From positions 62,001 through 126,000 of the forward strand of contig NZ_PKDG01000013.1 in assembly GCF_002863005.1 (NCBI RefSeq): DNA of 64,000 bases, in the 5' to 3' direction. A model generated the notes under the pieces. That model saw only the letters and a list, made by a program, of their open reading frames with translations. It searched no databases and was not told the DNA's origin. The position numbers and the translations under genes are program-made. This document shows positions 45,919 through 56,310 of this stretch, one piece after another (positions within the stretch are counted from its first letter, which is position 1; every line of letters begins with the position of its first letter). Origin of the DNA: Pseudoxanthomonas sp. GTDB taxonomy: Bacteria > Pseudomonadota > Gammaproteobacteria > Xanthomonadales > Xanthomonadaceae.

Positions 45919-46491
45919 TCAGGGCGTCGAGGTCAGCGCCGCGTTGGCCTTGAACTCGCGGCGCAACCAGTCGTCGACCATGCGCTTCTCGTAGCGCAGC
46001 GCATCACTGCTGTTGAGGTTGGATCCGGTCAGGAAACCATGGTCGACGAGCTTGCGCTCGCCCTCGGCGATCACCTGTCCATCGGGACCCTTCACCACGA
46101 AGTTCAGCTTCATGCGCGGCGGGTAGATGTCCTTGACGATGCGGATGTGGTCCATCCCCGTGCGCACGACCGGCTCATAGCGGCCGGCACGCTCGATGTC
46201 GGTGATGGTGATGTCCAGGGTCTGGCCACGGGCGAGACGCTGGCCGGCTTCGTCGCGCATATAGGTCGCCAGATCCGTGACCCACGTGCCGCGCTCTGCT
46301 TCCCAGCGGTTGCCGCTGTACTTGAGCTCGCTGAAGGCGGCCGGATCGGTCCAGCTGACGCTCACTGCGCCGCCTTCGGTGGGTACGCTGCGCGGCAGGC
46401 CAGGATCGGTGACGTTCCTGGATCTGGCCATGCCGGGAACGGCGATGGCCAGGGCGACGACGGCGGTAAGCAGCAGGGCAGGCGCCTTCAT
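45919..46491 (-). CDS. Secreted DUF3016 family protein
   Basis: 190 residues from 46491 (MKAPALLLTAVVALAIAVPGMA signal). The DUF3016 pattern is VSVSWTDPAAFSELKYSG, LARGQTLDITITDIERAGRYEPV and IVKDIYPPRMKLNFVVKGPDG. The protein should be periplasmic. It ends 10 bp from the convergent DUF6491-like gene. Function unknown. Confidence 0.85.
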   Translation of the reverse strand: MKAPALLLTAVVALAIAVPGMARSRNVTDPGLPRSVPTEGGAVSVSWTDPAAFSELKYSGNRWEAERGTWVTDLATYMRDEAGQRLARGQTLDITITDIERAGRYEPVVRTGMDHIRIVKDIYPPRMKLNFVVKGPDGQVIAEGERKLVDHGFLTGSNLNSSDALRYEKRMVDDWLRREFKANAALTSTP

Positions 46492-46599
46492 GGCGGGTCC
46501 TCCGTAGGTGTCACATGAGAGTGTGCGCCCGGGCAGGAGGGGGAACAACCGGCCTGCCCCGCGTCGTGGCGCGACGTTCAGTCACGGTTTCCGGACGGT

Positions 46600-47508
46600 T
46601 CAGAGGTTGCGCAGGCGCTCGACATCGCGCACCGGCGGAGCACCGAACATGCGGCTGTACTCGCGGCTGAACTGCGACGGGCTTTCGTAGCCGACGCGGT
46701 GCCCGGCGCTGGCGGCATCCAGCACTTCGCTGAGCATCAGCCGGCGCGCTTCCTGCAGGCGCAACTGCTTCTGGTACTGCAGCGGGCTCATCGCGGTGAC
46801 CGCCTTGAAGTGGTGGTGCAGGGCCGAGGCGCTCATGTGCACCTCGCGGGCGATGTGGTCGATGCGCAGCGGCTTGGCGTAATGCTCGCGCAGCCAGTGG
46901 ATCGCTTTCGCCACGCGCTGGCCCTGGCTGTCGGCGATACCGATGTGGCGCAGCATCGCGCCCTGCGGGCTGCACAGCACGCGGTACAGGATTTCGCGTT
47001 CGACCAGCGGTGCGAGCAGCGGAATGTCGCGCGGCGTATCGAGCAGTTTCACCAGCCTGGTCGCCGCATCCAGCATCTCCACGCTGCTGGGCTGGAGGAA
47101 CAGCCCGCGCGACGGCGGCGGCAGCGGTGCCTGCGCCGATTCGGCCTCGGTGACCATTTCGGCGATGGTGGCGGCCGACAGCTTCAGGATCAGGCACAGG
47201 TACGGCGCCTCGGCGGACGCTTCGACCACCTGGCCGGTCACCGGCAGGTCGACCGAAGCCACCACGAAGCGGCTGGCGTCGTACTCGTAGACCTCGTCGG
47301 CCAGGATCGCGCGCTTGGCGCCCTGCACGATCAGGCACAGCGCGGCTTCCTGCACGCCACGCATCGGCAGCTGCATGGGCGCGCTCAGCCGCGAGAAGTT
47401 CAGGGCCGGGATCGCCGTGGTGTGGAAACCGTCCTTGCCGGTGGATCGTTCAATCAGCGCGGCGAGTTCGCGGACGCGGTCATCGAGCGGGGTGGGCGAA
47501 TCGGGCAT
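46600..47508 (-). CDS. AraC-family transcriptional regulator
   Basis: 302 residues from 47508 (an ATG 30 bases earlier is the alternative). The N-terminal AraC_N-type domain (IPALNFSRLSAPMQLPMRGVQEAALCLIVQGAKRA) is followed by two helix-turn-helix motifs near the C-terminus (IDHIAREVHMSASALHHHFKAVT and AASAGHRVGYESPSQFSREYSRMFG). It diverges from an SDR gene and an aldo/keto reductase gene, which it probably controls. The effector is unknown. Confidence 0.92.
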   Translation of the reverse strand: MPDSPTPLDDRVRELAALIERSTGKDGFHTTAIPALNFSRLSAPMQLPMRGVQEAALCLIVQGAKRAILADEVYEYDASRFVVASVDLPVTGQVVEASAEAPYLCLILKLSAATIAEMVTEAESAQAPLPPPSRGLFLQPSSVEMLDAATRLVKLLDTPRDIPLLAPLVEREILYRVLCSPQGAMLRHIGIADSQGQRVAKAIHWLREHYAKPLRIDHIAREVHMSASALHHHFKAVTAMSPLQYQKQLRLQEARRLMLSEVLDAASAGHRVGYESPSQFSREYSRMFGAPPVRDVERLRNL

Positions 47509-47706
47509 GGGAACGCCTGTGGGGTGGACGTGGGGCATGCAGCGAGTCTACGCAGTGGATCCGGCGATGGAATGGGATAGACCGGGCACTCGCAGGATCA
47601 GGCAAGGATCGTGGAGGAACCGGATATCGACGCATCGGCAGCGGCGCCCAGACTGCGCCCCGTCCCGGCGCACCCCGCGCCGTGTTTCCCCCCAACGAGG
47701 TATCCC

Positions 47707-48441
47707 ATGTCCGGAATCGAAGGAAAAGTCATCGCCATCACCGGTGCCAGCAGCGGCATCGGTGATGCCACCGCACGCGAACTCGCCCGTCGCGGTGCGA
47801 AGGTCGTGCTGGGCGCACGCCGCACCGACCGGCTGGAAAAGCTGGTCGCCGGGATCGAAGCCGCCGGCGGCACCGCCCGCCAGCGTGCGCTCGACGTCAC
47901 CCGACTCGACGACGTGCAGGCCTTCGTCGACTTCGCCCGCAGCGAGTTCGGCCGGCTCGACGTGATCGTCAACAACGCGGGCGTGATGCCGCTGTCGCCG
48001 CTGGCCGCGCTGAAGATCGACGAATGGAACCAGATGATCGACGTCAACATCCGCGGCGTCCTGCACGGAATCGCCGCTGCGCTGCCGGTGATGCAGGCAC
48101 AGGGCGGTGGCCAGATCATCAACGTCGCGTCGACCGCCGGCCATCGCGTGTGGCCCAGCGCGGCGGTCTACTGCGCCACCAAGCACGCGGTGCTGGCCAT
48201 CTCCGAAGGCCTGCGCCAGGAGCATGACGATCTCCGCGTCACCGTGGTGTCGCCGGGCGTGACCACCAGCGAACTGGCCGAGACCACCAGCGATGCCGGC
48301 ATCAAGGCGTGGCTTGAGGATTTCCGCCAAGTCGCGATTCCCGCCGAGGCCGTCGCGCGGGCCATCGCCTATGCGGTGGAGCAGCCGGACGACGTCGATG
48401 TCAGCGAAGTCATCGTGCGGCCTGCCGCGAGCGCGAACTAA
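47707..48441 (+). CDS. Short-chain dehydrogenase/reductase
   Basis: 244 residues from 47707, with GAGG upstream. Classical SDR motifs are TGASSGIGDATA (cofactor), NNAGVMPL, the catalytic Tyr/Lys YCATK and Ser in VASTAG, and SPGVTTSEL. An Arg in LGARRTDRL suggests NADP(H). It is divergent from the AraC regulator and 77 bp before the aldo/keto reductase. Substrate not predicted. Confidence 0.94.
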   Translation: MSGIEGKVIAITGASSGIGDATARELARRGAKVVLGARRTDRLEKLVAGIEAAGGTARQRALDVTRLDDVQAFVDFARSEFGRLDVIVNNAGVMPLSPLAALKIDEWNQMIDVNIRGVLHGIAAALPVMQAQGGGQIINVASTAGHRVWPSAAVYCATKHAVLAISEGLRQEHDDLRVTVVSPGVTTSELAETTSDAGIKAWLEDFRQVAIPAEAVARAIAYAVEQPDDVDVSEVIVRPAASAN

Positions 48442-48518
48442 GCGTTCCATCGCGAGGGCTTGCCGTTGCAGTGGAGGGGGAGTGCAATGGCGCACTCCCC
48501 CGTTTCAGGACCCTCGTC

Positions 48519-49553
<1,035 letters not shown>

Positions 49554-49576
49554 TCGTGCCGCGCAACGGAATCCCC

Positions 49577-49710
49577 GTGGGAGCGACGTAAGTCGCGACC
49601 GCGCCAACACCCCGTGCAGAAGCAAGAACGCGCAGCAGCGCGCCCTGATGAAGAACCATCGGCTTTCCGTGAGCGGCCAGGCGCGTGGTCGCGATTTACG
49701 TCGCTCCTAC
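49577..49710. repeat. Spaced inverted GTGG-type REP pair
   Basis: The plus-strand unit is 49577-49600 and the opposing unit 49687-49710, with 86 bp between. The right unit differs at two positions (TTTACG and CTAC), so it is a diverged copy. It occupies most of the 207-bp gap before the amidohydrolase gene. Confidence 0.85.
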
Positions 49711-49761
49711 AGGGTGGGCTTGCTACATTCGCCTTCTCTTCATTCGACTTCCGGGTCCTCC

Positions 49762-51039
49762 ATGCGCCTGTGTGTCCTCGCCGCCATCCTGTCCGTCGCC
49801 TGCGCGCCTGCGTTCGCAGCCACCACCTACGTCAAGGCCGGGCGCCTGCTCGATGTCGAGTCCGGTCGCCTGCTGACCGACCAGGTCGTCGTCATCGAGG
49901 ATGCGCGCATCACCGCCATCGGTCCGGCCGCGACCACGCCGGTGCCGGCGGGCGCAACGGTGCACGACCTGTCGACGAAGACCGTGCTGCCCGGCCTGAT
50001 GGACGCGCACGTGCACCTGCATGGCGATGCGGACCTGCAGGGCTACCGGCGGCTGGCGATCTCGCTGCCGGCCGCCGCCATCAAGGGCGCGAAGAACGCG
50101 CGCACCACGCTGCTGGCCGGCTTCACCACCGTGCGCGTGCCGGGTTCACCCGGTTACGCGGACGTCGCCCTGCGCGATGCGATCGCCACGGGCGAAGTAG
50201 AAGGCCCGCGCATCCTCGCGGGTGGCGTGTCCATCGGCATCACTGGCGGGCACTGCAGCGACAACAACCTGCTGCCGGCCGAATACAAGGCGGTGGGCGA
50301 GGGCGTGGCCGACGGTCCCTGGGCCGCGCGGCAGAAGGTGCGGCAGAACGTCAAGTTCGGGGCAGATTTCATCAAGACCTGCTCGACCGGCGGCGTGCTG
50401 TCCAAGGGCACCGAGGTCGGTGCGCCGCAGTATTCGCTCGAGGAGCTGAAAGCACTCGTCGATGAAGCGCATGCGTTGGGCCGCAAGGTCGCCTCGCACG
50501 CGCATGGCGCCACCGGCATCCGCAATGCACTGCTGGCCGGCGTGGATTCCATCGAGCACGCCAGCTTCATCGACGACGAAGGCATTGCACTGGCGAAGAA
50601 GAACGGCACCGTGCTGGTGATGGACATCTACAACACCGAATACATCCTGGGCGAAGGCGAGAAGGCCGGCTTCCTGCCCGAATCGCTGGAGAAGGAACGC
50701 CGCGTGGGCGCCACCCAGCGCGAGAACTTCCGCAAGGCGCACCAGGCCGGCGCGGTCATGGGCTTCGGCACCGATGGCGGCGTGTATCCGCATGGCCTCA
50801 ATGCGCGCCAGTTCTCGCGCATGGTGCAGTTCGGCATGACGCCGCTGCAGGCCATCCGCTCGGCCACCGTGGTGAACGCACGCCTGTTCGGCATCGACAA
50901 GGACGTGGGCGTGCTGAAGCCGGGCTATTCCGCTGACCTGATCGCCGTCGACGGCGATCCGCTGCAGGATGTTTCCGTGCTGGAGAGGGTCGGCTTCGTG
51001 ATGAAGCAGGGCCGCGTGTACAAGAACGCTAACGAGTGA
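49762..51039 (+). CDS. Secreted metal-dependent amidohydrolase (prolidase-like)
   Basis: 425 residues from 49762, with a signal peptide (LCVLAAILSVACAPAFA). The amidohydrolase metal motifs are MDAHVHLHGD, a probable bridging Lys in FIKTCSTGG, HAHG, IEHASF and Asp in GFGTDGG. The group includes Xaa-Pro and Xaa-Arg dipeptidases. The export signal places it in the periplasm. It ends 10 bp before a DsbA-like gene. Confidence 0.9.
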   Translation: MRLCVLAAILSVACAPAFAATTYVKAGRLLDVESGRLLTDQVVVIEDARITAIGPAATTPVPAGATVHDLSTKTVLPGLMDAHVHLHGDADLQGYRRLAISLPAAAIKGAKNARTTLLAGFTTVRVPGSPGYADVALRDAIATGEVEGPRILAGGVSIGITGGHCSDNNLLPAEYKAVGEGVADGPWAARQKVRQNVKFGADFIKTCSTGGVLSKGTEVGAPQYSLEELKALVDEAHALGRKVASHAHGATGIRNALLAGVDSIEHASFIDDEGIALAKKNGTVLVMDIYNTEYILGEGEKAGFLPESLEKERRVGATQRENFRKAHQAGAVMGFGTDGGVYPHGLNARQFSRMVQFGMTPLQAIRSATVVNARLFGIDKDVGVLKPGYSADLIAVDGDPLQDVSVLERVGFVMKQGRVYKNANE

Positions 51040-51049
51040 GCCCCGCCGA

Positions 51050-51710
<661 letters not shown>

Positions 51711-51715
<5 letters not shown>

Positions 51716-51737
51716 CAGCGACGTGAGTCGCGACCGC
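51711..51737 (+). repeat. Solitary diverged GTGG-type REP
   Basis: GTAGCAGCGACGTGAGTCGCGA matches the REP unit with three differences and overlaps the TAG stop of the DsbA-like gene. No opposing partner is nearby. Nothing else is seen up to 51884. Confidence 0.7.
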
Positions 51738-51884
51738 GGGGCGTGCGAGTCCGGATCCGGAAAGCGCGCCGCCCGACAGATGGCAAGGCGTCAGGCGGGG
51801 GCGCGATGGGCGCATGCGCTGGCACGACGCTCTTTCATGTCCTGGAGGTCGCGACGGGCGCCGCCGCGGGAGGCCGCCGGATGC

Positions 51885-52097
51885 TCAGCCGTGCCTCGCC
51901 AACAACACGGATTCGTTGCTGGGCATCTCGACGACGACGGCGGTCTGGATGCCGTGGTGCTGGTGCAGCGTGGCGGCGAGCAGCTTGGCGCTCTCGCGGG
52001 CATCGCCGAGGTTGTCGAACCAGTCACGGCCGAACTGGCCTTCGTAGAGTTGCCAGCCTTTGTCATTGGCGGCGATGGTGAACAGCAGGCGGGGCAT
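51885..52097 (-). CDS. Small DUF2188-like protein
   Basis: 70 residues from 52097 with a CCGGAG site upstream. The pattern WQLYEGQFGRDWFDNLGDARESAKLLAATLHQHHG followed by an AVVVEMPSN strand resembles DUF2188-type small proteins. There is no signal peptide. A strong CRP/Clp-like dyad lies 54-73 bp upstream, so it may be catabolite- or c-di-GMP-responsive. It is a single gene. Function unknown. Confidence 0.68.
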   Translation of the reverse strand: MPRLLFTIAANDKGWQLYEGQFGRDWFDNLGDARESAKLLAATLHQHHGIQTAVVVEMPSNESVLLARHG

Positions 52098-52150
52098 GAT
52101 GGACTCCGGTCAACGCGCCGGGCAGGGAACCGGCGAGCGCACTGTGCGCG

Positions 52151-52170
52151 AATGTGCCAGCTCTCACATT
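52151..52170. promoter_or_regulatory. CRP/Clp-like binding site
   Basis: AATGTGC-N6-TCACATT has the CRP/Clp geometry (two 5-bp half-sites separated by six). With flanking G and C it forms perfect 7-bp arms GAATGTG / CACATTC. It lies upstream of the small DUF2188-like gene. Confidence 0.65.
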
Positions 52171-52188
52171 CGGCGGATGCCCCGGATC

Positions 52189-52210
52189 CGCGTAGGAAAA
52201 ATCCTACGCG
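52189..52210. repeat. Perfect 9-bp hairpin CGCGTAGGA / TCCTACGCG
   Basis: The loop is four A on the plus strand (TTTT on the minus strand). It lies 22 bp after the tesA stop and upstream of the DUF2188-like gene. It lacks a trailing T-run on either side, so it is an operator or a non-standard terminator. Confidence 0.55.
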
Positions 52211-52231
52211 AGGGTAGGAAGGCGGCCGGAG

Positions 52232-52918
52232 TCAGCGCAGGAGTGGTTCCAGCGCCTTCCACACGTGGTCGCGCAGCTTGGGTTGCGCGCTGGCGACGGG
52301 GTGCAGGTTGTCGGCCTGATAGGCATTGCGGTCCAGCGCGATGGGCTCCAGCAGGAAGGGCAGCAGGGCCGTGCCGTACTGCCTGGACAGGGCACTGAAG
52401 TTCTGTTCGAAACCGCGCGTGTACTCCGGGCCGTAGTTCGGCGGCATGCGCATGCCGACCAGCAGGACCTTCGCCTTGCGGGCCTGCGCGGCCTTGATCA
52501 TCTTCTCGAGGTTGGCGCGCGTCTGCGCGAGCGGCAGCCCGCGAAGACCGTCGTTGGCGCCGAGCGCGATGACGACGATGGCGGGCTGGTGGCGTTGCAG
52601 CTCCGCGGCGATACGCGACGCCCCGCCTGCGGTGGTCTCGCCGCTGATGCTGGCATTGACCACGCGCCAGCCCGGCCTGGTCTTGGCGATGCGGTCCGCG
52701 GTCAGTGCGACCCAGCCCTGCGCGGGCGCAAGCCCATAGGCGGCCGACAGCGAATCGCCCATCACCAGCACGGTGCGTGCGCCCTGTGCCGGCGCGGCCG
52801 ACGGCGCCTGCGCTGCGGCGGGCCGTGCGGATAATGCGACGAACAGCAACAGGGCCAGGCCCACGGCCCATTGCATGCGCACGCCCGCAACCCCATACCT
52901 GGTCAAATTAAGAAACAT
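52232..52918 (-). CDS. tesA: TesA-type arylesterase / lysophospholipase (SGNH hydrolase)
   Basis: 228 residues from 52918 (GGGAG upstream; a second ATG 42 bases later gives a more compact signal peptide). After the signal (LALLLFVALSARPAAA) the SGNH blocks are VMGDSLSAAYGL (Ser), ISGET (Gly), LGANDGLRGLP (Asn) and DNLHPV (Asp/His). TesA is a periplasmic esterase/thioesterase/protease I. It diverges from ybbA-ybbP, the same order as in E. coli. Confidence 0.93.
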   Translation of the reverse strand: MFLNLTRYGVAGVRMQWAVGLALLLFVALSARPAAAQAPSAAPAQGARTVLVMGDSLSAAYGLAPAQGWVALTADRIAKTRPGWRVVNASISGETTAGGASRIAAELQRHQPAIVVIALGANDGLRGLPLAQTRANLEKMIKAAQARKAKVLLVGMRMPPNYGPEYTRGFEQNFSALSRQYGTALLPFLLEPIALDRNAYQADNLHPVASAQPKLRDHVWKALEPLLR

Positions 52919-52964
52919 TTAATCCGTGCTCCCGATGATTCACGAAACGACCGACGAGACGATC

Positions 52965-53687
52965 ATGGCCGACGCCAGCAGACTCCACACTGAAGCCCCC
53001 GCCGCCGCGCGCCACGCCGTGCTCGACGTGCAGGGACTGGGCAAGCAGGTTCCGTTGCCCGAAGGCGCGCTGACCATACTCGACGATATCGGGTTCCGCA
53101 TCGAACACGGCGACACGGTCGCCATCGTGGGCGCCTCGGGCTCGGGCAAGAGTACGTTGCTGTCGCTGCTCGCCGGTCTGGACGTGCCCAGTGCGGGCAG
53201 CGTGACGCTGGATGGCGAGCGTTTGTCGGACATGGACGAGGACGGCCGTGCCCGCGTGCGCGGCGAGAAGGTCGGCTTCGTCTTCCAGAGCTTCCAGCTG
53301 CTGCCGTCGCTGACCGCGCTCGAGAACGTCATGCTGCCCCTGGAACTGCGCGGCGATGCCGATGTGGAGGGTCCCGCGCGGCAGATTCTCGAGAAGGTCG
53401 GCTTGGGCAAGCGCCTGGGCCACTATCCGCGCCAGCTGTCCGGCGGCGAGCAGCAGCGCGTGGCGCTGGCGCGCGCCTTCGTCACCCGTCCCTCGCTGCT
53501 GTTCGCCGACGAACCCACCGGCAATCTCGACACCCACACCGGGCAGGCGATCATCGAGCTGCTGTTCGCGCTGAACGCCGATGCCGGTACCACGCTGGTA
53601 CTGGTGACGCACGACGACCATCTGGCGGCGCGCTGCCAGCGGTTGCTCCGGCTCGATGCCGGGCGGCTGCAGGGCGCCGCCGCATGA
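52965..53687 (+). CDS. ybbA: ABC transporter ATPase YbbA
   Basis: 240 residues from 52965, the start that fits homologues best; ATGs at 52926 and 52935 are alternatives. Motifs are Walker A GASGSGKST, the MacB/LolD-type FVFQSFQLLPSLTALENV, LSGGEQQRVALARA and LLFADEPTGNLD. It overlaps ybbP by ATGA. Together they form a MacB-like mechanotransmission ABC system thought to work with TesA at the envelope. Confidence 0.92.
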   Translation: MADASRLHTEAPAAARHAVLDVQGLGKQVPLPEGALTILDDIGFRIEHGDTVAIVGASGSGKSTLLSLLAGLDVPSAGSVTLDGERLSDMDEDGRARVRGEKVGFVFQSFQLLPSLTALENVMLPLELRGDADVEGPARQILEKVGLGKRLGHYPRQLSGGEQQRVALARAFVTRPSLLFADEPTGNLDTHTGQAIIELLFALNADAGTTLVLVTHDDHLAARCQRLLRLDAGRLQGAAA

Positions 53688-56185
53688 GGACCCTCGCCCT
53701 GGCCTGGCGCCAGTTGCGCCGTGACTTGGTGGCCGGCGACGTGCGCATCCTGTTCGCCGCCCTCGTGCTCGCAGTCGTGGCGGTGACGGCCGTCGGTTTC
53801 GTCACCGACCGCGCCGAACGCGCGCTGGCCATCGAAGCGAACCGCCTGCTGGGGGGCGACGTGGTCGTGCGCGGCGACGCGCCGCCGACGGAGGCATTGC
53901 GTGCCCTGGGGAACGCGCCCGGCCTGCGCGTGACCGAGACGCAGGAACTGCAGAGCATGATCCGCGCCGGCGAATCGCTGTCGCTGGGCGACCTGCGCGC
54001 GCTGGGCGAGGGCTTCCCGCTGCGGGGCAGTTTCCGCGTGATCGACGCCTCCGGCGCTGCCGAGCGCAATGCGACCGGCATTCCCGCGCCGGGCACGGTC
54101 TGGATCAGCCAGGCGGGCGCCGAGACGCTGGGCGCCAGGCTCGGCGACGGGATCGGCATCGGCACGCGCACGTTGCAACTTGCGGCGCTGGTGACGCAGG
54201 AGCCCGACGCGGCGCTGGATTACTTCAATGTCGCCCCGAAGGTTTTCCTCAACCTCGCCGACCTGCCTTCAACCGGCCTCGTGCAGGAAGGCAGTCGCCT
54301 GCGCTACCGCCTTGTCGTGGCCGGCGATGCAGCCGCGGTCGAAACCTTCACCGTCGCCGTCAAACCGCAACTCGCGCGCGGCCAGCGCATGGAAACGATC
54401 CAGGACGCGCGACCCGAGGTGCGCTCCGCGCTGGATCGCGCCAGCCGCTTCCTCGGCCTCGCCGCGCTGGTGTCGGTGGTGCTGGCCGCGGTCGCGGTCG
54501 CGATGGCGGCACGCCGCCACAGCGAGCGCCATCTCTCCGGCACCGCGGTGATGCGCTGTCTCGGCGCACAGCAGAGCACGCTGGTAGGCATCCACGTAGG
54601 CGAACTGGTGCTGCTGGGCCTGGCCGCGTGCACGGTGGGCGTGCTGATCGCCTTCGGCCTGCAATGGGGTATCGGCAGCTGGCTGCAGCAATCGTTGAAG
54701 ATCGATATCCCGCCGGCGGGCATGTTGCCGGCCCTGCAGGGCTATGGCGTGGGCATGATCGTGCTGCTCGCCTTCGGTGCGCCGCCGGTACTGGCGCTGC
54801 GGCGCGTGCCCGCGCTGCGCGTGCTGCGTCGCGACCTGGACCGCACGGAGCCCAGCGCATGGCTGGTCGCGCTGACAGGCTTCGTCGGACTGGGCGCGCT
54901 GTTGTGGTGGAAGGCGGGCTCGCCCACCTTGGGCACCGCGATGCTCGTAGGCATCGTCGGTACGCTCGCCGTGCTGGCCCTGCTGGCGTGGCTGCTGATC
55001 CTGCTGGTCCGGCGCGTGCGCTCGCGCCTGCGCGGCAGCCTGCGCTACGGGCTGGCCAACGTCAGCCGTCGCGCGGGCACGTCGATCGCGCAGGTATCCG
55101 CGCTGGGACTGGGCCTGATGGCGCTGCTGCTGCTGACCTTCGTGCGCACCGACCTGCTGGACCGCTGGCAACTGGCGCTCTCGGCCAGTGCACCCAACCG
55201 CTTCATCGTCAACGTGCAGCCGGACCAGGTCGACCCGGTGAAATCCTTCATGCAGTCGCGCGGGCTGTCGGCGGTGGACCTGTATCCGATGATCCGCGGT
55301 CGGCTGGTCGAGCTCAACGGCAAGCCCGCCAGCGGCGCCGACTACGAAGGGGCCGACGCGCGCGCGCAGCGGCGCGCCGACCGCGAGTTCAATCTGTCGA
55401 TGGCGGCGACCTTGCGCGACGACAACAAGGTGACCGCGGGCGCGTTCTGGACCGGGCATACCCCGACGTCGCCGGAGTTGTCGGTGGAAGAGGGCTTCGC
55501 CGAAGACCTGGGCTGGAAGCTCGGCGACCGCGTCGCCTTCGATATTGCCGGCCAGCGCTTCGAAGGTCGCATCACCAGCCTGCGCAGCGTGGACTGGGAA
55601 AGCTTCCGGCCGAATTTCTTCGTCGTCGCCTCGCCGGGCGCACTCGACGGCTACTCCGCCAGCTACATCACCGCGGTCAGCGTGCCCTCCGGCGATGCCG
55701 CCTTCACCCGCGAACTGGTCAATCAGTTCCCCAATCTGTCGGTGATCGACGTGGAGGCGGTGCTCAAGCAGGTACGCAGCACGGCCGAGCAGGTCTCGCA
55801 GGTGGTGCAGGTGGTGTTCTGGTTCTCGCTGGCGGCCGGTCTGCTGGTGCTGATGGCCGCCGTGAGCGCCAGCCAGGACGAACGGCTGCTGGAAGGCGGC
55901 GTGATGCGCGTGCTGGGTGGCAGCCGCCGCCAGCTGCGGCTGGCACAGGCCTCGGAGTTCGCCGCCATCGGGTTGTTGGCAGGGTTGGTCGCCGCCATCG
56001 CGGCCTCGGTCTTGTCCGGCGTGGTCGCCACGCAGGTGTTCGATCTGCCGTGGAAGGCCAACTGGCAGCTGGCCGCCATCGGCGGTGGCCTGGGCATGCT
56101 GGCAGCGCTGGGCGCCGGCCTGTTCGCCACGCGCAAGGTGCTGGATGCGCCGCCGTCGGTGACGCTGCGCGAGCTGCAGGGCTAA
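53684..56185 (+). CDS. ybbP: ABC transporter permease YbbP (FtsX-like)
   Basis: 833 residues. The first membrane helix (DVRILFAALVLAVVAVTAVGFV) is followed by a periplasmic domain and then FtsX-domain helices near residues 255-275, 300-330 and 350-375. A second set follows later, including LAAGLLVLMAAVSASQDERL and a closing pair. The plan is a duplicated FtsX architecture. It is last in the tesA-divergent ybbAP operon; a REP pair and the convergent rtcB gene follow. Confidence 0.93.
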   Translation: MRTLALAWRQLRRDLVAGDVRILFAALVLAVVAVTAVGFVTDRAERALAIEANRLLGGDVVVRGDAPPTEALRALGNAPGLRVTETQELQSMIRAGESLSLGDLRALGEGFPLRGSFRVIDASGAAERNATGIPAPGTVWISQAGAETLGARLGDGIGIGTRTLQLAALVTQEPDAALDYFNVAPKVFLNLADLPSTGLVQEGSRLRYRLVVAGDAAAVETFTVAVKPQLARGQRMETIQDARPEVRSALDRASRFLGLAALVSVVLAAVAVAMAARRHSERHLSGTAVMRCLGAQQSTLVGIHVGELVLLGLAACTVGVLIAFGLQWGIGSWLQQSLKIDIPPAGMLPALQGYGVGMIVLLAFGAPPVLALRRVPALRVLRRDLDRTEPSAWLVALTGFVGLGALLWWKAGSPTLGTAMLVGIVGTLAVLALLAWLLILLVRRVRSRLRGSLRYGLANVSRRAGTSIAQVSALGLGLMALLLLTFVRTDLLDRWQLALSASAPNRFIVNVQPDQVDPVKSFMQSRGLSAVDLYPMIRGRLVELNGKPASGADYEGADARAQRRADREFNLSMAATLRDDNKVTAGAFWTGHTPTSPELSVEEGFAEDLGWKLGDRVAFDIAGQRFEGRITSLRSVDWESFRPNFFVVASPGALDGYSASYITAVSVPSGDAAFTRELVNQFPNLSVIDVEAVLKQVRSTAEQVSQVVQVVFWFSLAAGLLVLMAAVSASQDERLLEGGVMRVLGGSRRQLRLAQASEFAAIGLLAGLVAAIAASVLSGVVATQVFDLPWKANWQLAAIGGGLGMLAALGAGLFATRKVLDAPPSVTLRELQG

Positions 56186-56201
56186 TCCCGGCTAGCCGCT
56201 G

Positions 56202-56270
56202 TTGTGGGAGCGACGTAAGTCGCGATGAAGCGTCACCGATAAGCCATCGCGACTTACGTCGCTCCCACAA
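56202..56270. repeat. Inverted GTGG-type REP pair (BIME-like)
   Basis: Perfect 26-bp arms (56202-56227, 56245-56270) face each other around a 17-nt loop. The arms are the same unit as at 12704-12770. It lies between the convergent ends of ybbP and rtcB. Confidence 0.93.
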
Positions 56271-56278
56271 GAGCGGTC

Positions 56279-56310
56279 AAAAAAAAGGGGCGAGCCGAAG
56301 CTCACCCCTT
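56279..56310 (-). terminator. Intrinsic terminator overlapping the rtcB stop
   Basis: On the minus strand AAGGGGUGAGC pairs with GCUCGCCCCUU around a UUCG tetraloop, followed by a U-run. The hairpin contains the last codons and the UGA of rtcB. Confidence 0.85.
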
